A program made the position numbers and the translations under genes. Positions 1 to 7,621 of a stretch of 24,949 bases of DNA are shown here, piece after piece (the stretch's first letter is position 1; the number at the start of each line of letters is the position of its first letter). This DNA comes from a virus, in the IMG/VR virus record IMGVR_UViG_3300020180_000117, positions 1 to 24,949 of that record. One strand, 5' to 3'. Under the pieces are notes generated by a model, which saw only the letters and a program-made list of their open reading frames with translations, did no database searches and was not told where the DNA came from.

Positions 1-2850
1 ATTGAACCCTCCCGAGTGTTTGCAGGCCACCGCTACGCCAAAAGTAGAGGCATTTATGTCACTTGGCGACCAAGCCAGACCCCACAAATTAGAACTGCTA
101 CCGAATGAGGCGTATGTGTCCGCACTCGGCCAAGCCGCACCGGCACTTTGGTCTGTGCCGCTTATTGTCCCTCCGTTGACAATTTTTATAGAGTTATCTA
201 TGACGCCGGCTGCTATCATTTTTCTCTCAACCTCTATAATAATCCCGTTAATTGTCACGCCAGTGGGGATAGAGAAACCAAAATTGGTAGCTTTTAGATA
301 ATTTGAACGACTACTATCAACTCCTAAGCCGGAAGTTGAATAGACATTATCACTAGTCTGAGAATTGTTTGTATTAACCCAAGCCTGCCCCCCAATACTG
401 GTATCATTGACTGTTGTAGCAGGCGACAAGGGACCAGATGAGGTAGGTGCCTGGAATTTTTTAATATACATAGCCCCATTGGCGTAAGGATTAGAGCCGC
501 CATAGTAAATCAAGACAGTGCCGGCATTCAGTCCAGGTATGACCTCAAAGAAATAAGTAGTTAGCGCGGTAGTAGTTATATTCGGCGAGAATACAAACTT
601 GACGTCGGTAGCAGCGTTGTTATTAACGGTCTGATTGGACGTACCCAGCAAGGTACCGTTGACGGCTGAATAGATATTGACCGTTATGGGGACGGCCACA
701 TTTTGGGTATTCAGTTTAATAGTCAAGGCGCTCAAGAGAGTTATACCGGCGCTGGTTATAAAGGTATTACCAGCATAGTTATAGTCGCTGGAGGTTCGGT
801 AAATCTCTTCGCTAGTGGCGCCGGAACTTTGGGTAACATCAACTACCTCGCCGGTGCCTTGAATAATATAATTGTCCAGATCCAGCCCATCACTCCAAAC
901 TACAGTGCTAATTTCGTCAGCTACATAATCGGCTTCCCAGCGGTTGATTGCACCTTGGAACATAATTTTACCGGCTGGGTAAGTATCACTGACCTCATAA
1001 ACTTTAACCTGATTGCCGTTGCGGATTAACACTGTGTCATCATTACTGCCCATCGGGCTAACTAGACCAGGAGTATCAGGTGAGATAGCCTGAACTATGG
1101 TCATTTGAGCCCCAGCGCTATTGATATTTTGTGAAAAACCAAACTCGCTTATTACGTTTTGCAAAACCCCCAGCTCGACACTGCCGCGCAAAACGTGGTA
1201 GATGTACTGCTTGTCCAGCGGCATAAGGGTTTTGAAGGTCACGTCCGTGCCATAGCCAATGCCTGCGCTGTTTATAGCATAAGCTACAACGTGATAAGTC
1301 ACTCCGCCTGTCAGACCCGTCAGAACGGCTGTAAATGCGCCTACACCAACACCGCTAGCTGGAAACTTAGTCACATCAGCGCGGCCAATAATCGGGTTAG
1401 CAGAGATAGAAACTAATATACCGCGCTCTGTGACGGTTAATCCGCCCTCATTTATTACAGTACCGTTGCCAGTAGCCGTAGTTTTAGTTATGGCGGTAAC
1501 AGCTTCAGTGGTAACTAACGGTACTTTAGCAGCTAAAGCGTCGGTGGTATGCGTGACGGTTAAGACTTTGCGTTTATTTGCATCCGTTGTATGCGCCAGA
1601 GTAAATGCTTTGCGCTTATGGGCATCAGTAGTATGAACCTTGGTAAAGGTATTATGGAGCAGAGTGTCGGTGGTGTGGGCAACAGTTAAGGCTTTTCTCT
1701 TATTAGCGTCCGTTGTGTGAGTAACGGTGGTAGCCTTACGCTTATTGGCATCGGTGGTGTGGGTTTTTGTAACGGTGGTAACAGTTGGTGCGTAAGTAAC
1801 TACTAACTTGGGGCTTGGACTCGTACTAGTAGCAGTTGTTGTGGCATAGTGAATAAAAAAACTAAGCGCTGCACTAGTACTAGCATCTCCGGTATAAGTA
1901 CCACTGAGGTCGTCAGCAACCCGACTGGCAAACTTACTAATTCCAGTCAAACTTACATTAGCTCGACCATCAGCATTAAGAGTGATGTCATTATAGGCGA
2001 CTATCGAGAAACTAGCATAAGTAACATTGCCAAAACTAGTAGAACCAACATTCCCGTAATCAGTGTTAGCTAGTGCAGAAGTTGATGCTGGTGTTCCTGC
2101 GACAATATGCAACGCTGCGTCTGTTGCATTGTGGTCATTTGATTTGGTATCCCCTGTTAAACTTAATACAGTAGCTGAAATCGTTACGCTAGCACCCAAG
2201 GCAGATGTATCAAAACAGAAAAAACCTCTATCCAGGAGAACAAACTGGTTAGCTGTACCCCCTGATTGGAGAGTACCAGCGGAGGTCACAACAGTAGCGG
2301 TATCCTTGCCAGTTCCAGCCCCAGCCCTAATGGTTGAAAGGGTTTCTCCTGGGTTAGCTAAATCTCTTTTAACCCAACCGTTGACTGGGTCTTGGTCTGC
2401 TGTTGAACTCGGATATTGGGTAAGAGTTAGAAAACCAAAGTCCAATTGCTTGGCAACATTCCCAAAAACAAAATCCCAACCATGCAAGACAAACCAGAGA
2501 GGTTTTAATCCATAGTATAGGCGCGCGGCAAACTTATCATGGGTACGGAAGTCAGTAGTCTTGAATTCAACAAACTCTTGTCCGGCATAGAAGTAGTCCA
2601 CGAAAGCCTTAAGGTATGTATTGTTGTCTTTATAGACGCTCCTAAATTCATTTGAATAAATACTTACCGGCCCGTCGTGGGCTTTCCACGTAATGCTATT
2701 AGGAGCAATACCATTGAGTTTTTTACCCTTTGGCACATCACCTTTTATTCGAAATAAGCGGCGGCCTACTCGACTATTAGCAAGCCGAAGTAACTTCTTT
2801 TGGTGTAGTTCAAACCACTCTTTAGAAAATACAAAAGGCATTTCGTTCAT
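1..2850 (-). CDS. Composite tail-tip / receptor-binding protein, 3' end cut by the window edge
   Basis: An open frame of 950 codons starts at ATG 2850-2848 (TAATG overlap with the gene before it) and is still open at base 1, so the C-terminus is missing. I read five zones. Residues 1-165 are a phage-specific N-terminus (begins MNEMPFVFSKEWF). Residues about 170-355 are a beta-rich domain of the DNRLRE-like type (FDTSALGASVTISATVLSL near the start, PKLVVTYA at the end). Residues 364-447 are six 14-residue HTTD repeats. Residues about 448-545 are a fibronectin-III-like domain (GGLTVTERG, GLTGGVTYHVVAYAINSAG). Residues about 545-670 resemble a siphovirus tail-hub domain (RNGNQVKVYEV, FQGAINRWEADY, SDGLDLDNYII). 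The rest is beta-sandwich-like, with ATNFGFSIPTGVTINGIIIE and WPSADTYASFG. Position after Dit and the domain mix suggest the tail tip that meets the host surface. The family assignments are from memory of motifs, so the precise role is inferred. Confidence 0.85.
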   Translation of the reverse strand, partial: MNEMPFVFSKEWFELHQKKLLRLANSRVGRRLFRIKGDVPKGKKLNGIAPNSITWKAHDGPVSIYSNEFRSVYKDNNTYLKAFVDYFYAGQEFVEFKTTDFRTHDKFAARLYYGLKPLWFVLHGWDFVFGNVAKQLDFGFLTLTQYPSSTADQDPVNGWVKRDLANPGETLSTIRAGAGTGKDTATVVTSAGTLQSGGTANQFVLLDRGFFCFDTSALGASVTISATVLSLTGDTKSNDHNATDAALHIVAGTPASTSALANTDYGNVGSTSFGNVTYASFSIVAYNDITLNADGRANVSLTGISKFASRVADDLSGTYTGDASTSAALSFFIHYATTTATSTSPSPKLVVTYAPTVTTVTKTHTTDANKRKATTVTHTTDANKRKALTVAHTTDTLLHNTFTKVHTTDAHKRKAFTLAHTTDANKRKVLTVTHTTDALAAKVPLVTTEAVTAITKTTATGNGTVINEGGLTVTERGILVSISANPIIGRADVTKFPASGVGVGAFTAVLTGLTGGVTYHVVAYAINSAGIGYGTDVTFKTLMPLDKQYIYHVLRGSVELGVLQNVISEFGFSQNINSAGAQMTIVQAISPDTPGLVSPMGSNDDTVLIRNGNQVKVYEVSDTYPAGKIMFQGAINRWEADYVADEISTVVWSDGLDLDNYIIQGTGEVVDVTQSSGATSEEIYRTSSDYNYAGNTFITSAGITLLSALTIKLNTQNVAVPITVNIYSAVNGTLLGTSNQTVNNNAATDVKFVFSPNITTTALTTYFFEVIPGLNAGTVLIYYGGSNPYANGAMYIKKFQAPTSSGPLSPATTVNDTSIGGQAWVNTNNSQTSDNVYSTSGLGVDSSRSNYLKATNFGFSIPTGVTINGIIIEVERKMIAAGVIDNSIKIVNGGTISGTDQSAGAAWPSADTYASFGSSSNLWGLAWSPSDINASTFGVAVACKHSGGFN
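1510..1761 (-). repeat. Six tandem 42-bp repeats encoding HTTD 14-mers
   Basis: Inside the tail-tip gene, histidine codons opening each unit end at 1761, 1719, 1677, 1635, 1593 and 1551, an exact 42-nt period. Units read HTTDANKRKATTVT, HTTDANKRKALTVA, HTTDTLLHNTFTKV, HTTDAHKRKAFTLA, HTTDANKRKVLTVT and HTTDALAAKVPLVT. HTTD is invariant, but HTT and Asp codons vary (CAC/CAT, ACC/ACA/ACG/ACT, GAT/GAC), so the repeat is kept at the protein level and is not a fresh DNA duplication. It probably forms an elongated spacer or stalk between the beta domains. Confidence 0.9.
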
Positions 2851-3242
2851 TATGCTTCGTCCTTGTGCAGGACTGGCGGATAAAACCACTCACTATTAGG
2901 TAAATAATCCGGCACTATTTCTATGCGACCATCACTCTCGAAAATACCGGCCACGCCTTTTATACCCTTGCCGGTTTTAGCCACGATGTGGCAGGCCTCA
3001 ACAGTTTCATTACCTGGGGCCATTTCTACCCTGCGCCGCCAAGTCAAAAGTTCACCTGGGTTAAACTTTACAAAAAAAACACGCTGGTTTTTTTTCCAGT
3101 CCCAAAGTTCAAAAGCTCTGATACGCGTGCGTGGGAGGGCATCATAGCCATGTTTTATGCCGGTTTCAGGGTCAACTTGATAAATTACTAGACCGTCGTC
3201 TAGCGTCGCTGACCATCTGTATCGTTCGCCTATTTCTGCCAT
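2850..3242 (-). CDS. Conserved-looking phage protein of unknown function (130 aa)
   Basis: The frame starts at ATG 3242 and its TAA overlaps the ATG of the tail-tip gene by one base, so the two are probably translationally coupled. An AAGGGA Shine-Dalgarno stretch lies about 9 nt upstream. The protein is 130 aa and looks beta-rich and soluble, with no signal peptide or membrane segment. Recognisable stretches are IYQVDPETGIKHGYDALPR, FELWDWKKNQRVFFVKFNPG and a C-terminal WFYPPVL. I do not recognise a domain. Its position between Dit and the tail tip makes a tail-tip accessory or assembly role plausible, but this is inference from location only. Confidence 0.8.
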   Translation of the reverse strand: MAEIGERYRWSATLDDGLVIYQVDPETGIKHGYDALPRTRIRAFELWDWKKNQRVFFVKFNPGELLTWRRRVEMAPGNETVEACHIVAKTGKGIKGVAGIFESDGRIEIVPDYLPNSEWFYPPVLHKDEA

Positions 3243-3260
3243 GAGATTGCATTCCCTTCT

Positions 3261-3280
3261 ACTTCTATTGCATTAGAAGT
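3261..3280 (-). other. Perfect 7-bp inverted repeat between genes
   Basis: ACTTCTA and TAGAAGT flank a 6-nt loop between the gene ending at 3288 and the one starting at 3242. On the minus strand the hairpin sits just before the AGAAGGGA ribosome-binding stretch. It has no U-tract, so it is not a typical terminator. It could be an mRNA-stability or translation-tuning element, or chance. Confidence 0.35.
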
Positions 3281-3287
3281 TTATTAA

Positions 3288-3584
3288 CTAAATCTTAGCG
3301 ATATTTTCTGGACGCGTCCACCAGCCTTTGCCGACTACAATATTGGCGCTCTCATCATACTTTTCAGCTTCAATCGCACCATCAAGACTATGAGCATAAT
3401 TGATCCACTCGTCCAACTCAACCCCGATTAGTTTTCCGACTTCGGACTGGACGACGCGGATAATACCAGTTGCCGGTGCGCCAGTAGGGCTATCAACCAC
3501 AAGGGTAACTCTTTGACCTACCAAGAAGTTATGCTCTGGTACTTCGGGTGTTGGATCAGAATTTGTTGTTTTATCTTTTGTCAT
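3288..3584 (-). CDS. Small SH3/CAP-Gly-like protein, unknown role (98 aa)
   Basis: The frame starts at ATG 3584 with a strong AGGAGG ribosome-binding site that overlaps the stop codon of the gene before it. The protein has a polar, Pro-rich N-terminus (about residues 1-20), then a compact domain with VGQRVTLVVDSPTGAPATGI, VGKLIGVELDEW, HSLDG and a Trp-rich GKGWWTRPENI near the end. The GVELDE...HSLDG...GWWTRPENI pattern resembles small SH3-barrel or CAP-Gly-type domains, where the last element often reads VRPENI. No enzymatic motif is visible. It is probably a small structural or adaptor protein of the tail-tip cluster. The fold suggestion is by eye only. Confidence 0.8.
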   Translation of the reverse strand: MTKDKTTNSDPTPEVPEHNFLVGQRVTLVVDSPTGAPATGIIRVVQSEVGKLIGVELDEWINYAHSLDGAIEAEKYDESANIVVGKGWWTRPENIAKI

Positions 3585-3593
3585 AATTTCCTC

Positions 3594-4133
3594 CTATGAA
3601 GAAGTGTCATCATACTTAAAAGTCCAAGTTTCCTGAGCTGTAGATCCGGCGGCTGCTGTAGTCGCCACTACTATCTGATAAACAAAACGGCTGCCGAATT
3701 GCTGGGCAGTAGTTGTAGTACCAGCTAGTGCCTTTGGCGAAGCAGAGGTTAAGCCGAATACATCTACCGGCGCACCAGTTAGGCCAGCATGATTACCAGT
3801 GGTTAATGCAGTGCCGGTATCGCCAGGAGTGCCGGTAGCTTGGACGTAAGATGTAGCTTCTTGGCCAATACAAGTTATACCAGTGCCAAAGTTATTAGAA
3901 CCATCAGCATACCAACGTAAGTTATCTACTGTGCCGGCGGTAATGGCCGTACATTCCAGCCGTGTAGTCACCCAGTAAGAATAATTTGAACCGGCTGTTG
4001 GGACTAAAATAGAATTAGATGTACCGGCTGTGCTGTGGGCATCCTCGGCATTAGCGCGGGTATTGATTGAGGTTATAGGAGTAGCCGTAGGTCCGGCTCC
4101 CGTCAAACGATTGATTATTACCGTAGCTGCAAT
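3594..4133 (-). CDS. Tail-region structural protein, probable non-ATG (ATT) start
   Basis: The frame is open from the in-frame TAG at 4145-4143 to the stop at 3594. The only standard-type start (TTG at 4106) has no Shine-Dalgarno. An ATT codon at 4133-4131 gives (M)AATVIINRLTGAGPTATP and sits exactly 7 nt after AGGA (4144-4141), so I place the start there (179 aa). The protein is rich in Thr, Ala and Gly and probably all-beta, with conserved-looking stretches TSINTRANAEDAHSTAGTS, YWVTTRLECTA and QETWTFKYDD. No membrane or signal segment is seen. It lies between Dit and the tail-tip genes behind a candidate promoter, which suggests a virion protein made in quantity, perhaps a decoration or minor tail protein. 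Function is not recognised. Confidence 0.75.
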   Translation of the reverse strand: MAATVIINRLTGAGPTATPITSINTRANAEDAHSTAGTSNSILVPTAGSNYSYWVTTRLECTAITAGTVDNLRWYADGSNNFGTGITCIGQEATSYVQATGTPGDTGTALTTGNHAGLTGAPVDVFGLTSASPKALAGTTTTAQQFGSRFVYQIVVATTAAAGSTAQETWTFKYDDTSS

Positions 4134-4159
4134 TTTGCTATCCTACTTTCTATGTCTAT

Positions 4160-4186
4160 ATTATAAAAACCATGCTTTTTTAGCAA
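4160..4186 (-). promoter_or_regulatory. Candidate sigma70-type promoter after Dit
   Basis: In the 56-nt gap between the Dit stop and the next start, the minus strand carries a perfect TATAAT (4165-4160). A TTGCTA (4186-4181) lies 15 nt upstream, shorter than the ideal 17. A short stem (TGCTT/AAGCA, 4189-4185 with 4177-4173) followed by GGTTTTTAT overlaps it, so the site might instead work as a weak terminator. Confidence 0.4.
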
Positions 4187-4189
4187 GCA

Positions 4190-4972
4190 CTACAAAAATC
4201 TCTTTTTATAGTTGACTGAACCGCTGAGTGTCCGTGTGGTTAAAGTATCAGAATAACTTAAGACGGCGGATCCAGGCGATACGTCGGGGAAAGCGCCAGT
4301 GAACGTTATATCTGCGCCATTGACTTTGACTGTTCGATTAAAGCAATCAACTTCAATAAGGTCGCCGGCTGCCCAGGTACGAGTGATGGTTATAATTTGG
4401 CCGGTAGTTTGATTACCTATGAGTACATTCTTGCTAGTACCGTCAGACAACGCAGTCAAGGTATAAAGATAAACCGGTACTTGCCACTGAGCGCTACCGC
4501 CAACAGTCACTGTATCTGTACGAGGGGTAGCAGTTGCACCAGTAATTTGCAATAATAAGGTATTAGCTAGGTCATAACCGAAGCGATCCGAACATTCAAA
4601 GACAAGGTTCATCTCTATATAGCTTCCTCCATCTTCTGCCACAACAGTGTCGGCCAAAGAGCAGAAGTATTTGCGCTGGCCGCCGCTTTGTTTTAACACC
4701 AGCTCTTTTTCTAAATCCTGAAGCATGACAGCTAAAGCATCTAATGACTGCTCAACTTGGTCACGGGTGGTGCGGCTTATGCCCACGCGCACAGTAATAA
4801 TACGTTTTTCAAAAAAACCACTAGCCGTTTTGCTTTTATTTGTTCGGACAATATTGTAAATAGTTAATTTACGCTTGGGCAATTTATAAGGATCGGTAGA
4901 TAAAACAGTCAAGCCTAAAACTGTTGTCAGGTCATTGCCGTCAAAAATTGCTTGGTAATTTATCTGGCTCAT
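4190..4972 (-). CDS. Distal tail protein (Dit, Sipho_tail family)
   Basis: The protein is 260 aa and its ATG overlaps the tape-measure stop (ATGA), the usual order in siphoviruses. Dit forms the hexameric ring at the end of the tail tube and anchors the tip/baseplate. The N-terminal half (about 1-135) fits the Dit core: YQAIFDGNDL at the start, then PKRKLTIYNIVRTNKSKTASGF, RIITVRVGISRTTRDQVEQSLDAL, DLEKELVL and IEMNLVFECSDRFGYD. The C-terminal half (about 140-260) looks like a beta-sandwich of the type seen in Dit proteins with a carbohydrate-binding-like C domain (WAAGDLIEVDCFNRTVKVNG, PGSAVLSYSD). Both position and motifs support the call. Whether the C domain binds sugar cannot be seen. 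Confidence 0.85.
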   Translation of the reverse strand: MSQINYQAIFDGNDLTTVLGLTVLSTDPYKLPKRKLTIYNIVRTNKSKTASGFFEKRIITVRVGISRTTRDQVEQSLDALAVMLQDLEKELVLKQSGGQRKYFCSLADTVVAEDGGSYIEMNLVFECSDRFGYDLANTLLLQITGATATPRTDTVTVGGSAQWQVPVYLYTLTALSDGTSKNVLIGNQTTGQIITITRTWAAGDLIEVDCFNRTVKVNGADITFTGAFPDVSPGSAVLSYSDTLTTRTLSGSVNYKKRFL

Positions 4973-6960
4973 ATGGCTGGGCTCAGTCCCCTACCCTCAA
5001 GTATTTGGTTTTGGTCCATGCGGCGCAATATATAGTCAGCGTCTTGGCGGTCCTCAATGTTGCCGATGTTGACTGTTACGCCAGCATTATTATTGATTGT
5101 GCTACCCGCACTTGCACTGCCAGCGTTTAACATTCCTAATGCTGGCGCATTGATATTACCGGCTATATTAAACCCAGGGGTAGCCATTGTTGAGCGTATC
5201 GCATCGGTAATAGCTTGAGAGCCATTGATAATACCTTTAGCAAAGGTTTCGCTGAACCGGCGGCCAGATAGCGTCAAATCTCTTAATGGTCCTTCTTTAG
5301 CATCAGAAAATGGTAGCAGATTACGAAGTCGGTTAAGCACGCTCTTCACGGCATTTATGGCTTCACCAGCCGCGCCACGAATGCCGTTAGCTAACGCCCT
5401 GATTAGCCCCCAGCCTGCATCAACAAAACGCCCATAGAAGCCCCATACAGTGTTTATAACACCGCTAATCATATTGCTGAATTGGCCAGGGATGCTCGAA
5501 ATGGCGTTCCTGACAATGCCTGGCAACCTATTAAACCACTCCCTAATCGAGCCGACAGCCCCCACCACTGCTACTGCCGCTGTGCCTAACCAGTTAATAA
5601 GGTTGCTAATCCAATTTATAACATTGCCGATCACACCGATAACAAAGCCCAATACTTCAATTGCTATACGGAAAACATTAATAAATAGCCACACCGCAGC
5701 TACCAAAATAGCTCCGATAATAATGCCCAGGACTTTCAAGATTTCCACAAAGGCCGGTTGTATGGCATTCCAAAGGCGCGTAATCGCATCCCACATTTGC
5801 TTGAGCGCCGGCAACAGATTTTCAATAAACGCAGCGGCTAAGGCTTTAATTGACGGCCAAAAGTGTGCCATAAATGTATCAGTGAGGCTAACAACAATAG
5901 CTTTTACTATATTGAAGGCATCGGTAACAAAGCCCAAAGCCGTTTTAACATCACCAAAACTAATGCCCAAGGCTTTCAGTGCCAACACCATAGCAGCACC
6001 AAGTAATGCCCACGGTGCCAGAGTTAATAAAAAGACAACAAAAGCTCCAGTAGCAGCTACAATTGCCGGCACTAGGGCACCTAAGATAGCCCCAGCAATG
6101 ACAGCAACAACCCAAGTATTCTCTTTTATCATTCTAAGCCATTTTTCCAGATTGTCTTTTTGGATGGCTTTGAAAAACGCTGTTGTGGCATCAATGGCGC
6201 GGCCAAAGGCCGGCAGGAAAAAATTACCGATGGTGTTAAAAGCTTCCTCGACGTGACGGCTGAGAGAACCTAGCTTTTTACCAGCGGTTCCCATCGAGGC
6301 TTCGTAAGTACCAGCTACTTTTTCGCCTTCTTTTAATATTAAGTTTAATAGGGCTTGTTTTTTTTCTGTTTCTGTTAAATCTCTACCAGTTTTTCCGATA
6401 GTCTTTCCATAAGTATCAAATATTTCCTCTGAATTTTTAACAATACCAACCTGTCTAAGCAACATTGGGTTCATAGTCGCAATAGCCTCGGTCAATCTGG
6501 CAGTGGTAACCGACGAGTTTTCGCCGGAGATTACCGCTAAATCCTGTGCAACTCTGGCTATTTTGCTAGCTTGGGCAACATCAAGCTGGGACTGCATAAA
6601 CAAAGTTAGAGTTCTACGTGCTTCTTGAGTTGTAATCCCCTGTTTTTTTAAGATTTTTTCTTGTTCTCTTAGAACATCGGTTGAAGTTCCTGTCGCTTTG
6701 GAAACAGCATTCATAGCTACACCAAGGGTTTCTGTACGCGCCGCAGTTAAAGTCGCTTTTGATATAAAGCCACCAGTCGCTACCGCCAACCCCGTAATAG
6801 CCATGCTGAATTTCCTGCTGGCATCAACAGCATTACCCCAATGCTGGCTAACTCTATCGCCAAAACCTTTGACTAATTTGTCTGAACTATCGAGCGATCC
6901 TCTGAGTTTTTTATCATCGAGGTCAATTTCATAATATAAACTGCCTACACTTTCGGCCAT
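4969..6960 (-). CDS. Tail tape measure protein (663 aa)
   Basis: This is the second-longest tail gene. It follows the tail chaperones and precedes Dit, the canonical place. The tape measure fills the tail tube and sets its length. The N-terminus (1-260) is helical, with the pattern of phage tape measures (VAMNAVSKATG, TLTLFMQSQLDVAQASKIA, LTEAIATMNPMLLRQVGI). Hydrophobic helices lie at about 283-330 and 400-475, which may span or insert into the host membrane during ejection. The C-terminal part carries LLPFSDAKEGPLRDLTLSGR, a motif common near the end of such proteins. At about 1.5 angstrom per residue, 663 aa predicts a tail near 100 nm. No lytic transglycosylase or peptidase domain is evident. 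Confidence 0.93.
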   Translation of the reverse strand: MAESVGSLYYEIDLDDKKLRGSLDSSDKLVKGFGDRVSQHWGNAVDASRKFSMAITGLAVATGGFISKATLTAARTETLGVAMNAVSKATGTSTDVLREQEKILKKQGITTQEARRTLTLFMQSQLDVAQASKIARVAQDLAVISGENSSVTTARLTEAIATMNPMLLRQVGIVKNSEEIFDTYGKTIGKTGRDLTETEKKQALLNLILKEGEKVAGTYEASMGTAGKKLGSLSRHVEEAFNTIGNFFLPAFGRAIDATTAFFKAIQKDNLEKWLRMIKENTWVVAVIAGAILGALVPAIVAATGAFVVFLLTLAPWALLGAAMVLALKALGISFGDVKTALGFVTDAFNIVKAIVVSLTDTFMAHFWPSIKALAAAFIENLLPALKQMWDAITRLWNAIQPAFVEILKVLGIIIGAILVAAVWLFINVFRIAIEVLGFVIGVIGNVINWISNLINWLGTAAVAVVGAVGSIREWFNRLPGIVRNAISSIPGQFSNMISGVINTVWGFYGRFVDAGWGLIRALANGIRGAAGEAINAVKSVLNRLRNLLPFSDAKEGPLRDLTLSGRRFSETFAKGIINGSQAITDAIRSTMATPGFNIAGNINAPALGMLNAGSASAGSTINNNAGVTVNIGNIEDRQDADYILRRMDQNQILEGRGLSPAI

Positions 6961-6964
6961 AATC

Positions 6965-7252
6965 TTATCCTAGCATTTTTTTAATTTCGGCAGGGCTTGA
7001 ACCTTTACCGCTTGACTTTAGTATATCACTAGGGTGAGTACTAGCCCATTCCAAGTTCTTATAAAACCTGGCGCGGTTATCTTTGTCCATGTGGGGTAGA
7101 TCAGCAATTTGCGCCAGTAGTTGAGCATCAGCATATTTCAAACGGTAGCCCTCGTTTAATAAAGCAAAGAAGGTTATTGCATACTCATCCAGCACATCGT
7201 GGAGTTTGTAGGCTGGGTACATTCGCATGAAGCTGGCGACTTCGCGCACCAA
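6965..7252 (-). CDS. Tail assembly chaperone C-terminal extension (gpT-like), reached by -1 frameshift
   Basis: This frame has no ATG near its start, only a TTG at 7252. AAGG lies directly against that TTG, so independent initiation looks poor. The frame stays open upstream through the A9 run at 7271-7263, so a -1 slip from the upstream chaperone gene would join them. The join would read ...QKK then NSIRLVREVASF and give a product of about 212 aa. The 95 residues after the TTG are helical and charged (FMRMYPAYKLHDVLDEYAIT, WASTHPSDILKS). In lambda and many siphoviruses the long form (gpGT) recruits tail-tube subunits to the tape measure, which is the next gene here. The sequence family is not recognised, so the call rests on position, size and the slip site. 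Confidence 0.8.
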   Translation of the reverse strand: MVREVASFMRMYPAYKLHDVLDEYAITFFALLNEGYRLKYADAQLLAQIADLPHMDKDNRARFYKNLEWASTHPSDILKSSGKGSSPAEIKKMLG

Positions 7253-7254
7253 CC

Positions 7255-7602
7255 TTATGCTGTTTTTTTTTGAGTATCTACCGTTATCCCGCGATCCTCA
7301 AGCTCTTGAGCGTCAGGTGGCATAGCCATTTTACTAATAAGCTCTACTAATTTAAGCAGTTGCGCGGTGTTTAATTCAGCGCTGGCCAGTTCAGGTATGC
7401 ACTTTTTAACTTGTCCGGTTAAATCGTTTAGTAGTTTGTCCAAAGCTTCATCGCTTAAATCCTCCGGTGCTTGGAGTTTTTGACCTAAAAAACCTAGCTT
7501 CAAAACGTCAGCAGTTTTAGGTGGGTTGACTTTTATTTCTTGACCACCAAACTTAACAGTTGCCGGTTCGGGTATCAGCGCATCAAGATCAATTACACTC
7601 AT
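7255..7602 (-). CDS. Tail assembly chaperone (gpG-like)
   Basis: A 115-aa acidic, helical protein lies between the major tail protein and the tape measure. It starts at ATG 7602 and begins MSVIDLDALIPEPATVKFGG, a short beta-type N-terminus common in these chaperones. Helices follow, with LKLGFLGQKLQ, LSDEALDKLLNDLTGQVKKC and LNTAQLLKLVELISKMAM. The last codons are Q-K-K-T-A on a run of nine adenines. It probably coats the tape measure during tail assembly and is absent from the finished virion, as in lambda gpG. A fraction of ribosomes is expected to shift into the downstream frame. Confidence 0.85.
   Translation of the reverse strand: MSVIDLDALIPEPATVKFGGQEIKVNPPKTADVLKLGFLGQKLQAPEDLSDEALDKLLNDLTGQVKKCIPELASAELNTAQLLKLVELISKMAMPPDAQELEDRGITVDTQKKTA
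7263..7271 (-). promoter_or_regulatory. A9 slippery site for -1 ribosomal frameshift
   Basis: The minus strand reads CAA AAA AAA ACA GCA TAA in the chaperone frame. A AAA AAA fits the X XXY YYZ heptamer rule. Slipping back one base gives AAC AGC ATA AGG TTG, which continues into the 95-codon downstream frame. The site is three codons before the zero-frame stop, as in many tail chaperone pairs. A small hairpin (TGGTG with CGCCA, or GAAG with CTTC) is possible just downstream. Confidence 0.8.
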
Positions 7603-7621
7603 ATTGTCCTTTTGTTAAATC

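Noticed and set aside
1510-1761. 42-bp repeat as a CRISPR array
   Set aside because: Units are contiguous, have no spacers and are in-frame coding repeats with protein-level conservation.
2-2515. Several plus-strand frames of 60-150 codons at the left edge
   Set aside because: They lie antisense to the continuous 950-codon minus-strand tail-tip gene, whose repeat periods and domains prove its frame.
5450-6256. Plus-strand 268-codon open frame
   Set aside because: It is the antisense shadow of the hydrophobic, low-stop middle of the tape measure gene. No ribosome-binding site and the opposite direction to all real genes.
7263-7271. A9 run as a sequencing error that split one chaperone gene
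   Set aside because: Two overlapping frames in a -1 relation at this exact point are the expected tail-chaperone arrangement; a mere error is the less likely reading.
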